From: Apostichopus japonicus
Lineage: Eukaryota > Echinodermata > Holothuroidea > Aspidochirotida > Stichopodidae
Length of the DNA: 64,000 bases
NCBI RefSeq assembly: GCF_037975245.1
Contig: NC_092566.1
Location: 6,850,001-6,914,000, forward strand
Reading direction: 5' to 3'
Of this stretch, positions 51,330-62,189 are shown in pieces. Within the stretch, counting starts at the first letter, position 1. Each line of letters opens with the position of its first letter. The position numbers and the translations under genes were made by a program. The notes beneath the pieces were generated by a model. It saw nothing but the letters and a program-made list of their open reading frames with translations, did not search any database and was not told the origin of the DNA.

Positions 51330-53400
51330 GGATGAGAGGGGGAGGTGTAAAAGCTGAGTAGGCGCATTGTGTCATTATATGTAGAAGTACGTGGGCCTAT
51401 GATGACATTCGGCCTTCTGGAATTAAGCGGGGTGAAATAGTATATTAATCTGCTCGGTTATAAAGGAAGTGAGAGTGAGATAAATATTTTATTGGGAGCT
51501 ATCAGTGGCGGAACTTCGCCATGTTATACCCACCCACCAACATAACATTCTTCGCAAATAAGGTCATGGAAATACGTAGCAATTGAATGGGTATAGACCC
51601 AACCTACAGTGAAGCTTCTTCTCAAGTCAACCGAACTGTGTTTAACATAATTGCGAGTATAATGGATTATTGACATTTCCTGCGACACTTGTATAATTTC
51701 CTTCATGTAAAGTGCAACACAGACAGGTTGGGTCAACTTGCTAAAAAGTGGACAGAATATCGCCGTCCTTACCCGATACTCATAACTAGTACAATAACTA
51801 CTGTTCATGTTTCACAACCGTGTATCAGTAACTTCTGCGTTGTGTTCGCAACACGGTAACATGTGTTACAGGTGGCACAGTAATTACTGCAAAGCTGTTA
51901 CACGTTGAACTACGAGTCCGAAAGGTGAAAATGCGCGGCGGCTGGGTAACATAGACTACTACCTAGTTTTGTACTAGCTATGAGTATCGGGTGCCGTTCT
52001 GGGCATTGCAGTAGGTTGTTGTTGCTGTGTGTATGGGCGGGGAGGGGGGGGGGGACTGGTGGGGAGCTTGAATGTTGGAGCTGCTATCAAGCACAAGGGG
52101 TCATGTTTGAAAAGGTCACAGCTGTATAGGGCTATATCTAATATGGCTTGTCTGCACAGTGCTTTATGGGTACAACATTGACCATACAATTCGTACAATA
52201 TTAAAACAAAAAAAGCAACAACGGAAAACATGAAGGATTTTTTATGTGGTGTCTCTTTCTTTATTTTTTTTACTGTTTAAAGAAAATTTCAAATGTACAA
52301 AGCGATCATATTTGTGATTAGAAAGAAATTTCAGAATCTTACTGCATGAGGATAAAGAAAAACCATATTGATAAAATATTTCTGACTGCATTGTTCTGCA
52401 AACCACTTTGAAAACAAAAACCCACTCTCTCTTTTGTTTTTTTCTTAAAATGTTTTCTCGTATAAAAATAGAGGTGATAAAATATGTGTTTTACTAACTT
52501 TTTACAAACTTTTCTCTTTTACGGAAGCTGCAAATTTACTACGCAACTGCTTTTGATTGTTTTAGCGTCACGATGACGTCAAAAATAGGAATTTAAGAAA
52601 ATGGAATATGTTATTACTTTTCAAGTCAACTAGTACCGGGATGTTTGTCGTAAACTTATCTTTTACGTTAGTACCAAACATAATTTTGATTTAGCTGCAA
52701 CAAGAACTGTGAATTAATTAAAATAATCGTCTTATTCCCAAAATGAGATACTACGAGGCTATGCACAAATTAACGTACAGACAATTACAAATTAACGTAC
52801 AGACAATATGTGCACGGAATAATCTCGTTTCGAACAACATAACAACTTGTTACGTAAATAGTTTCCTGCCAAGTCACGTGATACGCGCACACACACACAC
52901 ACACCCATAAAGGCTCGTATCCACATTTACACAAGATATCACGTGATTAAGAACCTAACAGAGCAGATTAACTCTGAGCTGTCTATTATTCGGGAAAACA
53001 TTTGTTTAAATTCAATCCAGATTGAAAAAAAAAATGAAGAAAGACTGAAATTGGGGAAATTTAAATGACCTTTGCCCCAAATATTTTTTATGAACCAGGA
53101 GACTGTTTAGTCTATCGCGTAGCACTTCAAGAGCACAGGTATGCATATTTTCCTTCTCATATACGATTACATTATGCGCATGTGCACGGGCATCCATCGG
53201 TCATACAACAAGGCGATTAACTTCACGTGATGGTGGCGAAAGATTTGATACAATCAAAGAATGTAAACAATTAATATGACTTATAATAACATTTGAGATT
53301 CAAAGGATAAAATTTACCAAATCATTTTTTTTATTATCTCAAAATGAAAAAAAAGAGGTTAATTGAGATGAAGAACACATACAAAGAGCCACGAAGGTAT
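51330..53400. other. No gene recognised
   Basis: AT-rich intergenic or intronic sequence. Contains a short direct duplication (AAATTAACGTACAGACAAT at 52768 and 52791) and a CA run near 52893. Confidence 0.5.
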
Positions 53401-53411
53401 TGTTCGTCCCA

Positions 53412-53805
53412 ATTAAATTACGTAAATGAGAAAAGGTTTTGTTTACCTCCATTGATGAGCACCGGATGGGTTTTGAAATGTAACATGGCAAAACTAGACC
53501 TTATAGGCCTAGCTATACATTCGTATTTGGGTTGGTAGCCAAACAATCTAGTTTTACCGAAGTACATTCCCTTTTCAGAAAATAATGCCGTCTCACAAGT
53601 GAGAAAGGATTAAATTACGTAAATGAGAAAAGGTTTAGTTTACCTCCATTGATGAGCACCGGATGGGTTTTGAAATGTAACATGGCAAAACTAGACCTTA
53701 TAGGCCTAGCTATACATTCGTATTTGGGTTGGTAGCCAAAGAATCTAGTTTTACCGAAGTACATTCCTTTTTCAGAAAATAATGCCGTCCCACAAGTGAG
53801 AAATA
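53412..53805. repeat. Tandem duplication, two copies of 197 bp
   Basis: 53412-53608 repeats at 53609-53805 with only a few substitutions; the shared sequence starts ATTAAATTACGTAAATGAG. The young age suggests recent slippage or unequal exchange. Confidence 0.9.
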
Positions 53806-54949
53806 ATTGCCGTCTCTTACAAGGTATAACTATATCTTAAGTCACTGCTCGGCGTCCCAATAAAATTCATTGTGCGTACGTAGAAACAGCCTAACATTCA
53901 AACAGTCAATATATACGTACAAAGTACAAACCTACACTCTTATAATCATGTAAAGAGATGTAGTGAAAAGTTGGAACTTAACATAAAAGTAATTAATTCC
54001 AAACATCTTATTAACTGAAAAGGGCGTTTGCTCGTACGTCAGCATATTAGAATTAGTATTTCAGAATAATACAGTATATAAGTAGATATTGGATATCTCT
54101 TCTAAATTAAGATTCGAGTAAATATCTTATGATCCTTCAAGGTAACATTTATACCACAACATAGTACTCTGTATGAGCAATATATGACAAGTCTCTGTTC
54201 ATATAATCTCACATAAAAAATTAAAAATTTCCTAATTCGTAAATCGATCTGAAATATTTCTTTAAGCCAGTCTCCAAATTGTTCTTTTAATTATTATGCA
54301 TTTTATGCGCAAACCTTGATCAAAAATAATAACTTTTGAGTAAAAAACCTCACTAAACTTAATCGTGCTAGTGCAAATCCCCTTTCACCTCTGTTCTTAT
54401 ATCTTTTGCCATAGCTTCCCTTTGCCATATCTGAACAGAAGTTTTATACAGTACATTACAATGTGTTAATACATTTAGGCCTATACGAGGTCATATCGAC
54501 ATAGAAACTGACACTTCAGCTGCAGCATACTCAGTATATATTTATATATAATCAAACTTTAAGGTTTGCGCTTTAGAGAAGAGCGGTTCAATTTCTCTCA
54601 CTTCCTTTTTACTCCGTGAAGCTAGACGGTGGTCTCACTGCCCCACTGAACGCGACTCAACTCAACTCAATCGTCGTGACTTTGTTTTCGTTAGTCTCAA
54701 AGACTGATAGTCGCACGACTCACCCCTCAACAGGACGACTGGTGGACGGGCACTTGTCATAAGTCACATGTTGAAAACTGGGTAGTTGGTGCTGACGAAC
54801 GACTTAAAAACTGACTCACTCTAAGCACACGGACAGTGCCTGTCTATCCACGATATTCCATCGCGTTATGACGATCCATTCAGACACTCTGCGGTCGGAT
54901 GAATGTGTTTCAACGAGTTTTCGGTATTTATAATTAATGTCTTTACCTT

Positions 54950-54984
54950 CTAGAAGAGTCGTTAGGTTTGCTACCTGTAAGTAA
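54950..54984 (-). CDS. Candidate terminal exon of the IRF gene
   Basis: About 1 kb downstream of exon f there is an acceptor-like TACTTACAG. In the required phase the sequence after it reads GSKPNDSSRR and then a stop. The phase fits and the peptide is hydrophilic, but so short a tail could arise by chance and no poly(A) signal was firmly placed. Other terminal exons farther left cannot be excluded. Confidence 0.25.
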
Positions 54985-55177
54985 CTGGTAAATATAGTTA
55001 CCAAGATGCTCAGCGCTCTAATAAGATCGTCACATCTTTGATGAAGCATGTTAACTGGGATTTCAACTATACTTCATTAGAATCTCAAATTATTCGGTTA
55101 CTGCTATTTGATCCGTCTTGCTGCCTCACATACTTGCAGATACAATAGTTTGTTATTGTAAACAAACCTGCAGTCAT

Positions 55178-55292
55178 TGTATCCTAGTGGATCATATTCG
55201 ATCATAGTGGATCCTAGTGGATCATAGTGGATCCTAGTGGACCATATTCGATCATAGTGGATCATATTCGATCATAGTGGATCAAAGTTGAT
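55178..55292. repeat. ~10-bp minisatellite (GGATCATAGT)
   Basis: Alternating GGATCATAGT, GGATCCTAGT and GATCATATTC words, about eleven units. Confidence 0.85.
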
Positions 55293-55854
55293 CTGGTAAT
55301 AAGCTGAGTAACCATTGCTGCTCACTGATCTCATTCAAGTACGCAAACGAGGACTCACGTTGCTCACGTGACTATTTCACAATTTATGATAGGTTGGTGA
55401 CGGTTCTTCTTTAATGCATTCTAAATAGAGAGAGAGAGAGAGAGTGAAAAGAGAAACAAATTAGCTAAACAGTTACAGTTTTCAGAACTGACTAATATTC
55501 AGCAATTAAAAGTAAAAATTAACTAATCGTTTCTGTTCTCTGAAGCTGCTCTATACTTTTGTACAATTGTACGACGAGTTGTTGCTTTGTTTGCTTTGTT
55601 GCTATTATAGTTTCAAGGTTAAAATTTGACGTATGTTGTATTTAATTGTACCTAAGTTTATCTTAGAGAGATTAAAAATGGATATTCCGGTAACAGACAA
55701 TGTAACAATTGTATTTACAGAATAATAAGAATAATAAAAATAAATCTCAACTTGTTGTCCCTAACTCGAGAAATGGTAAGTTTAAAATATGATATAGCTC
55801 GACTAGATATGCCACCCCTTACATCAGATAATTCCAGCATATTTTGATTATTAC

Positions 55855-55859
55855 TATTA

Positions 55860-55894
<35 letters not shown>

Positions 55895-55913
55895 GAAATT
55901 ATTATTATTGTTG

Positions 55914-55953
<40 letters not shown>
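55855..55953. repeat. TTA trinucleotide microsatellite
   Basis: Interrupted TTA/TTG repeats just downstream of IRF exon f; the poly-Asn ORF on the minus strand is an artefact. Confidence 0.95.
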
Positions 55954-55954
<1 letters not shown>

Positions 55955-56005
55955 AAGCAATCAACTTCAGCCACCGGAATAGCGATTGATTTAATTTGAA
56001 CTTAC

Positions 56006-56170
56006 CAGTTCGAGTTGCAGCAACTGCGTCGAAATAGTTCGGTGGAGGATCCCGGTGATAACCAGAAGAAGAACAATCTTCGCTGGGTTCAACTTTTACG
56101 ATGCCGATGGCGGGATGATACACAGTACTTGAGTAATTGTGCGAACTTAAAGAAGTAGATGGCGCTATTG
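56006..56170 (-). CDS. IRF exon f: tail with a SUMO-type motif
   Basis: The acceptor is TGATACAG and the donor is CTG|GTAAGT. The 54 full codons contain [10 protein letters not shown], which fits the sumoylation consensus (hydrophobic-K-x-E) followed by a Pro and Ser. IRF1 and IRF2 are known SUMO targets in vertebrates; modification here is inference. It ends in phase 1, so at least one more exon is needed. Confidence 0.8.
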
Positions 56171-59100
56171 CTGTATCAAAGAAACAGAAAGAGCGAGAAA
56201 TAAGTTAGGGAATATATAAATTTTTTCAATTCGTTCTCTTGATAACAAGTAGACACTCTTGACAGTAGACAATGTATCATAGTATCTTACTGTGGGATCA
56301 GTCTTCAGTCATGGGATCATGGGATCAGCCATGAAATCAGTCATGGGATCAGTCTAGTATTTAGTTATGCAAACGTTGATTATAACTAAGTTTAATCTGT
56401 GCTTATTTACCCATATTTACGATCTAAAAATCTTAAATAAAGCGTTATACAATGCTAAAAAGCAGAAAGCAAAATTCAAACTATATAGAAAATGCTTTTG
56501 TAATGAACTAGCAACCATTTGAAATTAAGTACTATATAGAGTATCTTATCTGAATCATTTGGTATTGGATTATTTAATGAATAATTTTGAAACAGTTTAT
56601 TGTGGAAAAACCATGGGATTCTCGAATCGTCTAACATATGGCTACACCATTTGTACAAACCAACCAATTTAACCAACCAAACTGGACAACATATATATGA
56701 TACAAATATATGATACAAATGTGTATCCATAACTTATATAAGCATGCACAGGCTCAATGACGTCATTTATGTTGTGTATATAGCCGTTAAGTCACATCCA
56801 TAGATATGTAATATTTAGTTTTCAACTTTTCGTGTGACGTCACATAGTTGGAAATGAATCTTACAACTGACTCGATACTTACATGATGTTAGAGATTGCG
56901 TGAGTGGGAGAGGGAACGTCGCCAGCGGGTGGTTGACGTCATTATCCCACATAACGTTGTTATTATTTCTATCAAACTCTAAAGGACTGGAAGGAATTGT
57001 TGTTGTTGGGCTTTGTACTGGGCTATCCTTAATCATCTCATCAACCATCTGTGAATGAGAATGGAAAATAATAAAACAAAACGTTTTTAGTAAATAATCC
57101 ATACAAATAATCCAATACATAATCATAAACATATTAATCATAATCATAATCAAATCATCAAATAATCATAATAATCATAATAATAATATCCTATATTCGA
57201 AAAAGTCAGCTGCATAACTGTTCAGTTTTTAATGAAATATTAATGAAATAAATATAAAATAACAAGTAAAAAGGAACAGAAATTTTTTACGCGATGATGA
57301 GAAGATATCTTAGTTGAAGTGGTTAACTTTCAGTATCAATAAAATGGAAAAGAATGAGAAAGTACTTGAATAACCCCCTACCCCCACCCTACCCCACCCA
57401 GAGTCAAAAGGAAAATTTACTTACATCGACAATCTCCTCGTCTGTCATATTACTGCCGCTTTCACTCAAGTAATCATCTGTAAATTATGAGAAAACAACG
57501 AAAAGAATACGTCATTAACTTATAAGTTCAGGAACATTATTAACATCACTTAAAAGCACTGTTATTATGTAAAAATGAATAATATTCTTTTACATTCTTT
57601 GTTTTTACAAAGAAGCTTGTTGATACAAATATTTAAATGTTTGTTTGTTATATTCTTATGATAACAAGTATTCGTGCATGTATTATAATATCTTCATTCC
57701 ATTTAGATCGTGTGACAAAAGCCGGTTGAGGAGGGCTGATTTTATGTGCATGCGACGAATATATGAAGTTGCATCATGGATATCGATATAGCTATACTGA
57801 TTTGAGCTTGCGCACTTGGCTGAAAGAATGGGGTAGCAGACGGGTACTTGAAGGGTTAAGTTATGGCTGATATTACATCTAACTACAAGAATGGTGTCTT
57901 TCTATAGATGGATAGGTGCTATGATGCTATGATGGATATATGCTAGGCTATATTGACTATATATAGACTATAAAATATAGTATGAATATCTATGACGACA
58001 TGCCGATTCTGGCTGGTATTATATCTAACTACAAGAATGGTGTCCTTCTATAGATGGATAGGTGCTTTGATGCTATGATGGATATATGCTATATTGACTA
58101 TATAGAGACTATACCAAATAGTATGAATATCTATGACGACTTGCCTGCTTCCGGCATATTACCGTTTTGGTAATTTTGCAACTGTTGTTGGTAAAGGTAT
58201 CCCTCATACCAATTTGACTTGGGGGCCAGTGGATGAAGGGAAAGCGGTGTTGTTGGTTGTAATGACGTCACAGACGTTGGACTCGACAACGGTGACTGGA
58301 AATGGTTCTCCTCTTTTGTTGATATGGTAAGTTTATGGTGATGGGTCGGCATGGTACTAGCTTGAGCTGTTGACGAGAAACAATAGGACAGGCTTGTTAA
58401 TTGTTGAAGGAGCTAGAAGAGGGGGAAAGGGGTCGGGGACGATTGGGGTGAGATCGCTAGGGAAGATGAACTCGAGGTCAGATTGTAACGTCCTCGGGTG
58501 TTTTCAGACGCTGTAGTTGTTAATGATTATATAAAATCTATATATAGTTCGTTTCACAGGAGTTAATTTCAGTTCAACGTCATCATAATTAATAAAATTG
58601 GAAAATAGAATGACACCACAAGGTACCATGTTAGTATGAAAGATATCAGAGCCTGGGAAACATTAGGAGATATTGCTTATAAGGAACAAATGAACAGGGA
58701 AAGTGTCCCGGATGAACTGTTGTAATCATGGGCATGGTATACTATCGTATGGCGTGAGAAATTGTACGAATCTTTGTATAACACAAGTCAGCTTCATATA
58801 TAGTTTGTGTGTTCTAAAAGCGAAAGCCGAAGGAAGGGGGGGGGGGGGTATGTACAATGTAAATACACAGAGCCTTTCACACAGTAAACTTACATAACAT
58901 CATCGAAATACGAACACAAAGATCGCACACTAGTGTTCTATTATTAAAATACTCTGAAAGTACACCAGGTGTTTATTAGAAATAAACAACTGAGGTTAAG
59001 CCAAATTCAGTTTATCCCGGTTTGGTAAGAAAGAAAGAAAAATGATATACAAATATCTAACATAAGGATAACAAAAGAAAAAGACAAAACAAAAACAAAA

Positions 59101-60416
59101 AAGAGAGAGGAATATAATATAGGATTTTTGACTTTAAAATGTACAGGTTACGAAATAACTTACGTTGGCCGTATCCAGAGTTACGTTCAGATGGCGTTAG
59201 CGTAGGCTTAACGTCATTAATGGATTTATTGGGTTTTAATGATTTCGTCTTCAGTCCACGTTTCTTGATCGATTTACTTCCATCTGTGGAATAAAAACGG
59301 AAATCAACATTAAATGAAAATAACCAGTTTTTTATACGACTTAAATATAATCTGAAAACACACACACACAGCCCCCCCCCACAAAAAAACCCAAAACAAT
59401 TTCGACTAATATCAACGCACTTCCATTTTTGTAGAGGGTGGGGTGGAGGGGGGGGGATGTGATGGGATGAGGGGATGGCAATGTAGGGTTTAAATTTGTT
59501 TTATATGAAGCTCTGGATATATATTACCGTAACTACTATATATATCAATTGTAATAGAACATTTTATGGAATAGAAAATTCTTTTCAATGTTTTCAGGAA
59601 ATATGCACAGTGATACTGGGTAATAATTAAACAGTGAGAACAAAAGGAATACCATGGTAACAGAAACTATCGGTATTTACTTTCAAACGACTATAAGATA
59701 TGTACTTGGCACATATACGATCCTGTAGAGTTAGCTAGACAACTGAAACAGGGAACTCCTTCCATGGTTACAACAAGGAAATTTAATATTCGCTGAATCC
59801 GGGCTCCTGTAGCCTATCTTATGGTTTAACCTTATATAACTCTCCATGTGGTGTGTGTGCGCATCAGTTATTATAATGTAAAGAAAGGTTAGGCGTATAT
59901 TAGTCTACGGAAATGCACACACGGAAACTTCCCTGGAATACACAAGTCTATATCTTGTATTATCATCTCCGATTCTTTTACTTAATCCCATACACAGATT
60001 TTGATCAGTTTGACAAAATAGTGCGAAGACTGATTAACATTAGTTCAGAAGCCAAGGGAAGCTTTCTTTTCCAAACATTGCTGACCACGTGCACTATGGG
60101 GAAATTTCCTTTTGATAATAAACGAAAAACCTTTTGGAATATAATTGAACAACTAAACCGGCACTGACAAATAAAAAGAAAAAACTCAGCGTGGGAAAAA
60201 TAAGACACCTTTTCGAAATGATAACAATACCTGATTTTAGTTTCGTTGCTTTTGTTCTTGGGATAAGCCTGTAGACTTTATAGGCATCGTTTCCTTTCGT
60301 TTTGCCTCGATCCCTCAGTTCCTCAATGTCGGGTAAGGAATTAATCGCACATCGAAAATTGGCTTTCCACATCTTAGGGTTAGCTTTAGGTGTGTCCGTT
60401 TCTGGATTATACTTCT
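56006..60416 (-). CDS. Interferon regulatory factor (IRF1/2-like) gene, partial, six exons
   Basis: IRFs are nuclear transcription factors that bind GAAA-core (ISRE/IRF-E) sites through an N-terminal winged helix-turn-helix domain. Six exons were placed by frame and splice sites: 60231-60416, 59164-59283, 58145-58366, 57425-57477, 56883-57048 and 56006-56170. All phases agree across the junctions, giving about 303 codons. The first exon holds the C-terminal half of the DNA-binding domain with [17 protein letters not shown]; the Arg, Cys, Asn and Ser of RCAxNS are the recognition-helix residues that read GAAA in IRF1/2. The rest is Ser/Pro/Thr/Asn-rich with acidic patches, as expected of a regulatory tail. 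No IRF-association domain of the IRF3-9 type is visible, so IRF1/2 is the best subfamily. The exons for the N-terminal DNA-binding half (the Trp-rich segment) were not found between 60420 and 64000 and are probably outside the window. The 3' end is unresolved. Confidence 0.88.
56883..57048 (-). CDS. IRF exon e: Ser/Pro/Asn-rich tail
   Basis: The acceptor is CATTCACAG and the donor is T|GTAAGT. It begins [14 protein letters not shown] and contains several Ser-Pro pairs, then an Asn run and a hydrophobic segment (LATFPLPL). Codons are unambiguous from acceptor to donor (55 codons + 1 nt). Confidence 0.8.
57425..57477 (-). CDS. IRF exon d: short acidic exon
   Basis: A 53-nt exon with acceptor TTTACAG and consensus donor GTAAGT. 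It encodes an acidic stretch ([18 protein letters not shown]), a plausible activation segment or phosphorylation-prone region. It enters in phase 1 and leaves in phase 0. Confidence 0.8.
57865..58150. repeat. Tandem duplication of ~146 bp spanning the IRF GC donor
   Basis: 57865-58010 and 58011-58150 are near-identical (TCTAACTACAAGAATGGTGT, GATGGATATATGCTA, TATGAATATCTATGACGAC). The right copy contains the 3' end of IRF exon c and its GC donor; the left copy lies in the intron with a decayed donor. Confidence 0.85.
58145..58366 (-). CDS. IRF exon c: Ser/Pro/Thr-rich tail, GC splice donor
   Basis: The acceptor is GTCAACAG. At the 3' end no GT donor fits, but CAG|GCAAGT at 58144-58143 is a near-perfect consensus for a GC-AG intron and keeps the frame with the next exon exactly (2 + 73 codons + 1 nt). 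Reading through instead gives GKSS and then a stop. The residues are low-complexity Ser/Thr/Pro with a Gln/Asn/Tyr-rich end ([14 protein letters not shown]). Confidence 0.82.
59164..59283 (-). CDS. IRF exon b: basic linker
   Basis: The acceptor is CCACAG and the donor is C|GTAAGT. This 120-nt exon continues phase 1 to phase 1. It encodes a Lys/Arg-rich stretch ([15 protein letters not shown]), plausibly part of a nuclear localisation signal just after the DNA-binding domain as in IRF1/2, followed by a Ser/Thr/Pro segment. Confidence 0.85.
60231..60416 (-). CDS. IRF exon a: C-terminal half of the DNA-binding domain
   Basis: The acceptor is a TTTTACAG-type site and the donor is CAG|GTATTG at 60230-60229. 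The exon start could be 60416 or 60414 because two AGs lie side by side. Translation runs KYNPETDTP, then [18 protein letters not shown], then [15 protein letters not shown]. This aligns with the third coding exon of vertebrate IRF1/IRF2 DNA-binding domains ([17 protein letters not shown]...VYRML from family knowledge). It ends in phase 1. Confidence 0.92.
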
Positions 60417-60429
60417 CTGTAAAAGAAAA

Positions 60430-61930
60430 AAGAAAAAAAAATTAAAGATAAATAAAGAAAATTCACTCTCCAATAGTTAGTTGCTGCATTCGAAAATGTC
60501 ATCATTCAGTTGGCTTATCGATATTGACAATTTTGCGTTTGTCTATGATTGATCTATCGAAGCATTATAATGTTTATAGTTATTATACAAAGGCGTGATA
60601 ATGCGTGATAAAATTGCACGGTATTACAGGAAAATATACGACAATATACAACAAACATGCAGGCATAATAACAGCCATTTCAGTATACAGTAATTTGTGT
60701 CTATATTTCTTTCTCTCTTTTATCTTTATTTTTTAAATTTAATGTCTTTTCTATTTTTTCGGTTTTTGGTTTTTATAATATGTCGTGACCAAATGCGAAC
60801 GATTGAAAATGGTTAAATCAAGCTAGGCTATTTCAAACGAGAAACAAACACTAAAAACGACAACAATAAAAAACAACAACAACATTAAGTGTCATTTTCA
60901 GTTTTGGTAAACAAAGCCAGCACTATGTATTATTGAAGAATTTTCTCCGTCACTCTTTCATCTTTACACAAGTGTTATGTAGGCCTATGGAGGGGGGGGG
61001 GGTGGGTGTTGCTACTTTTCCAGCTCAATTTAACCATCTATGTATTGTTTTGTTTACCGTTACTATTATTCATTTATCAAATCACTTAACCCTAATCGTC
61101 TGACAGATCGACAGACAGACAGACAGACAGACAGACACACGGACAAACAGAGGCTTGAATTACGTATTGCGTCGTACAGAGGGTGACTCACTTAACCTCA
61201 TTTTTAATTAGGTTATCAGATTATTTAATAAGTACACAGCGATAATATTCAAATGGTCATTTCCTGACTCTTGTATGAATATTATGGCACCCTTTTTAGA
61301 TGAACTTGAGTCTTGTGAATAACATTTTGGAAGGACACGTGCAAGCACTTATGTGCGGATTGCAGTACCCTGAAAGTAGTCTTAGTTCTTCTTCTTTATT
61401 TTTAATATTTAAAGAAGAAGAACAAAAAAAGAATCACACATGTTTGTTTGCATATATATTATAACGTGACAAAGGACATGTGACATACTGTAACCTCCTG
61501 TTTGTACACTGCAACTATTTCTAACAACTTAAAGGTGTATCGTTTAGATGCTCTGAATTCATCTATTGTAGTGAAGGAAACTTATTTTTGTTTTCTTGAA
61601 GAGCAAACTTTTTGTTGTAACTGATGACAAATGATGAGCCAGATATTTATAGCAAGACCTAACTAAAAATGTCAACTATGAAAAACCTGATAGGCCTTGC
61701 TAAGCCTGACCCCCCCCCCCGACCCCTCCCGCTCCCCACCTCCTATGGGCGGATCCATGATATTAAGAATATAGTGTGGCCCTTGGGTCGTTGTGGTCGA
61801 CTCTCATGTAGGTGGTCAGTGGATCCTCCCCCCCCCCCCCAGCAAATTCAAATATCTGACGTAATATGGTTGCATTCTGAGGCTATAAATAAGGTCTAGG
61901 ATTAGGTCTACGCACAATGTTGTATTATAT
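60430..61930. other. Probable IRF intron
   Basis: No exon fitting the N-terminal IRF DNA-binding domain was found. Contains a CAGA repeat (61088-61136) and C-runs. Confidence 0.5.
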
Positions 61931-61934
61931 TGTA

Positions 61935-62180
61935 TGTATTGTATGTATGTATTTTAGATCCTCCTGCAAGCAGGAACTCGCGAAGAAGCCTCATTGGCTT
62001 ATCACAGCCGCAAGCTGACCGAAGTCAGTCTCTTAGATTCATATTTAACGTCCATGATTATGAATTGTCAATTGTTAACAACTTTGTATAACTGGAAGAC
62101 ATACATTAATCTTGGAGTGACTCGAACTCGGGACCTTGTGATTGAAAGGCACCGGCGTTAACCACTGAGCTAACACTCCT
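61935..62180 (-). mobile_element. tRNA-derived SINE, minus strand
   Basis: Reverse-complement copy: tail near 61935, body, then B-box and A-box sequences ending with GAGCTAACAC at about 62177. It lies in the upstream flank or first intron of the IRF gene. Confidence 0.85.
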
Positions 62181-62189
62181 GTGCTAATA

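Noticed and set aside
55715-55960. Poly-Asn minus ORF next to the IRF exon
   Set aside because: It is the TTA microsatellite read in reverse; no acceptor supports it as an IRF exon.
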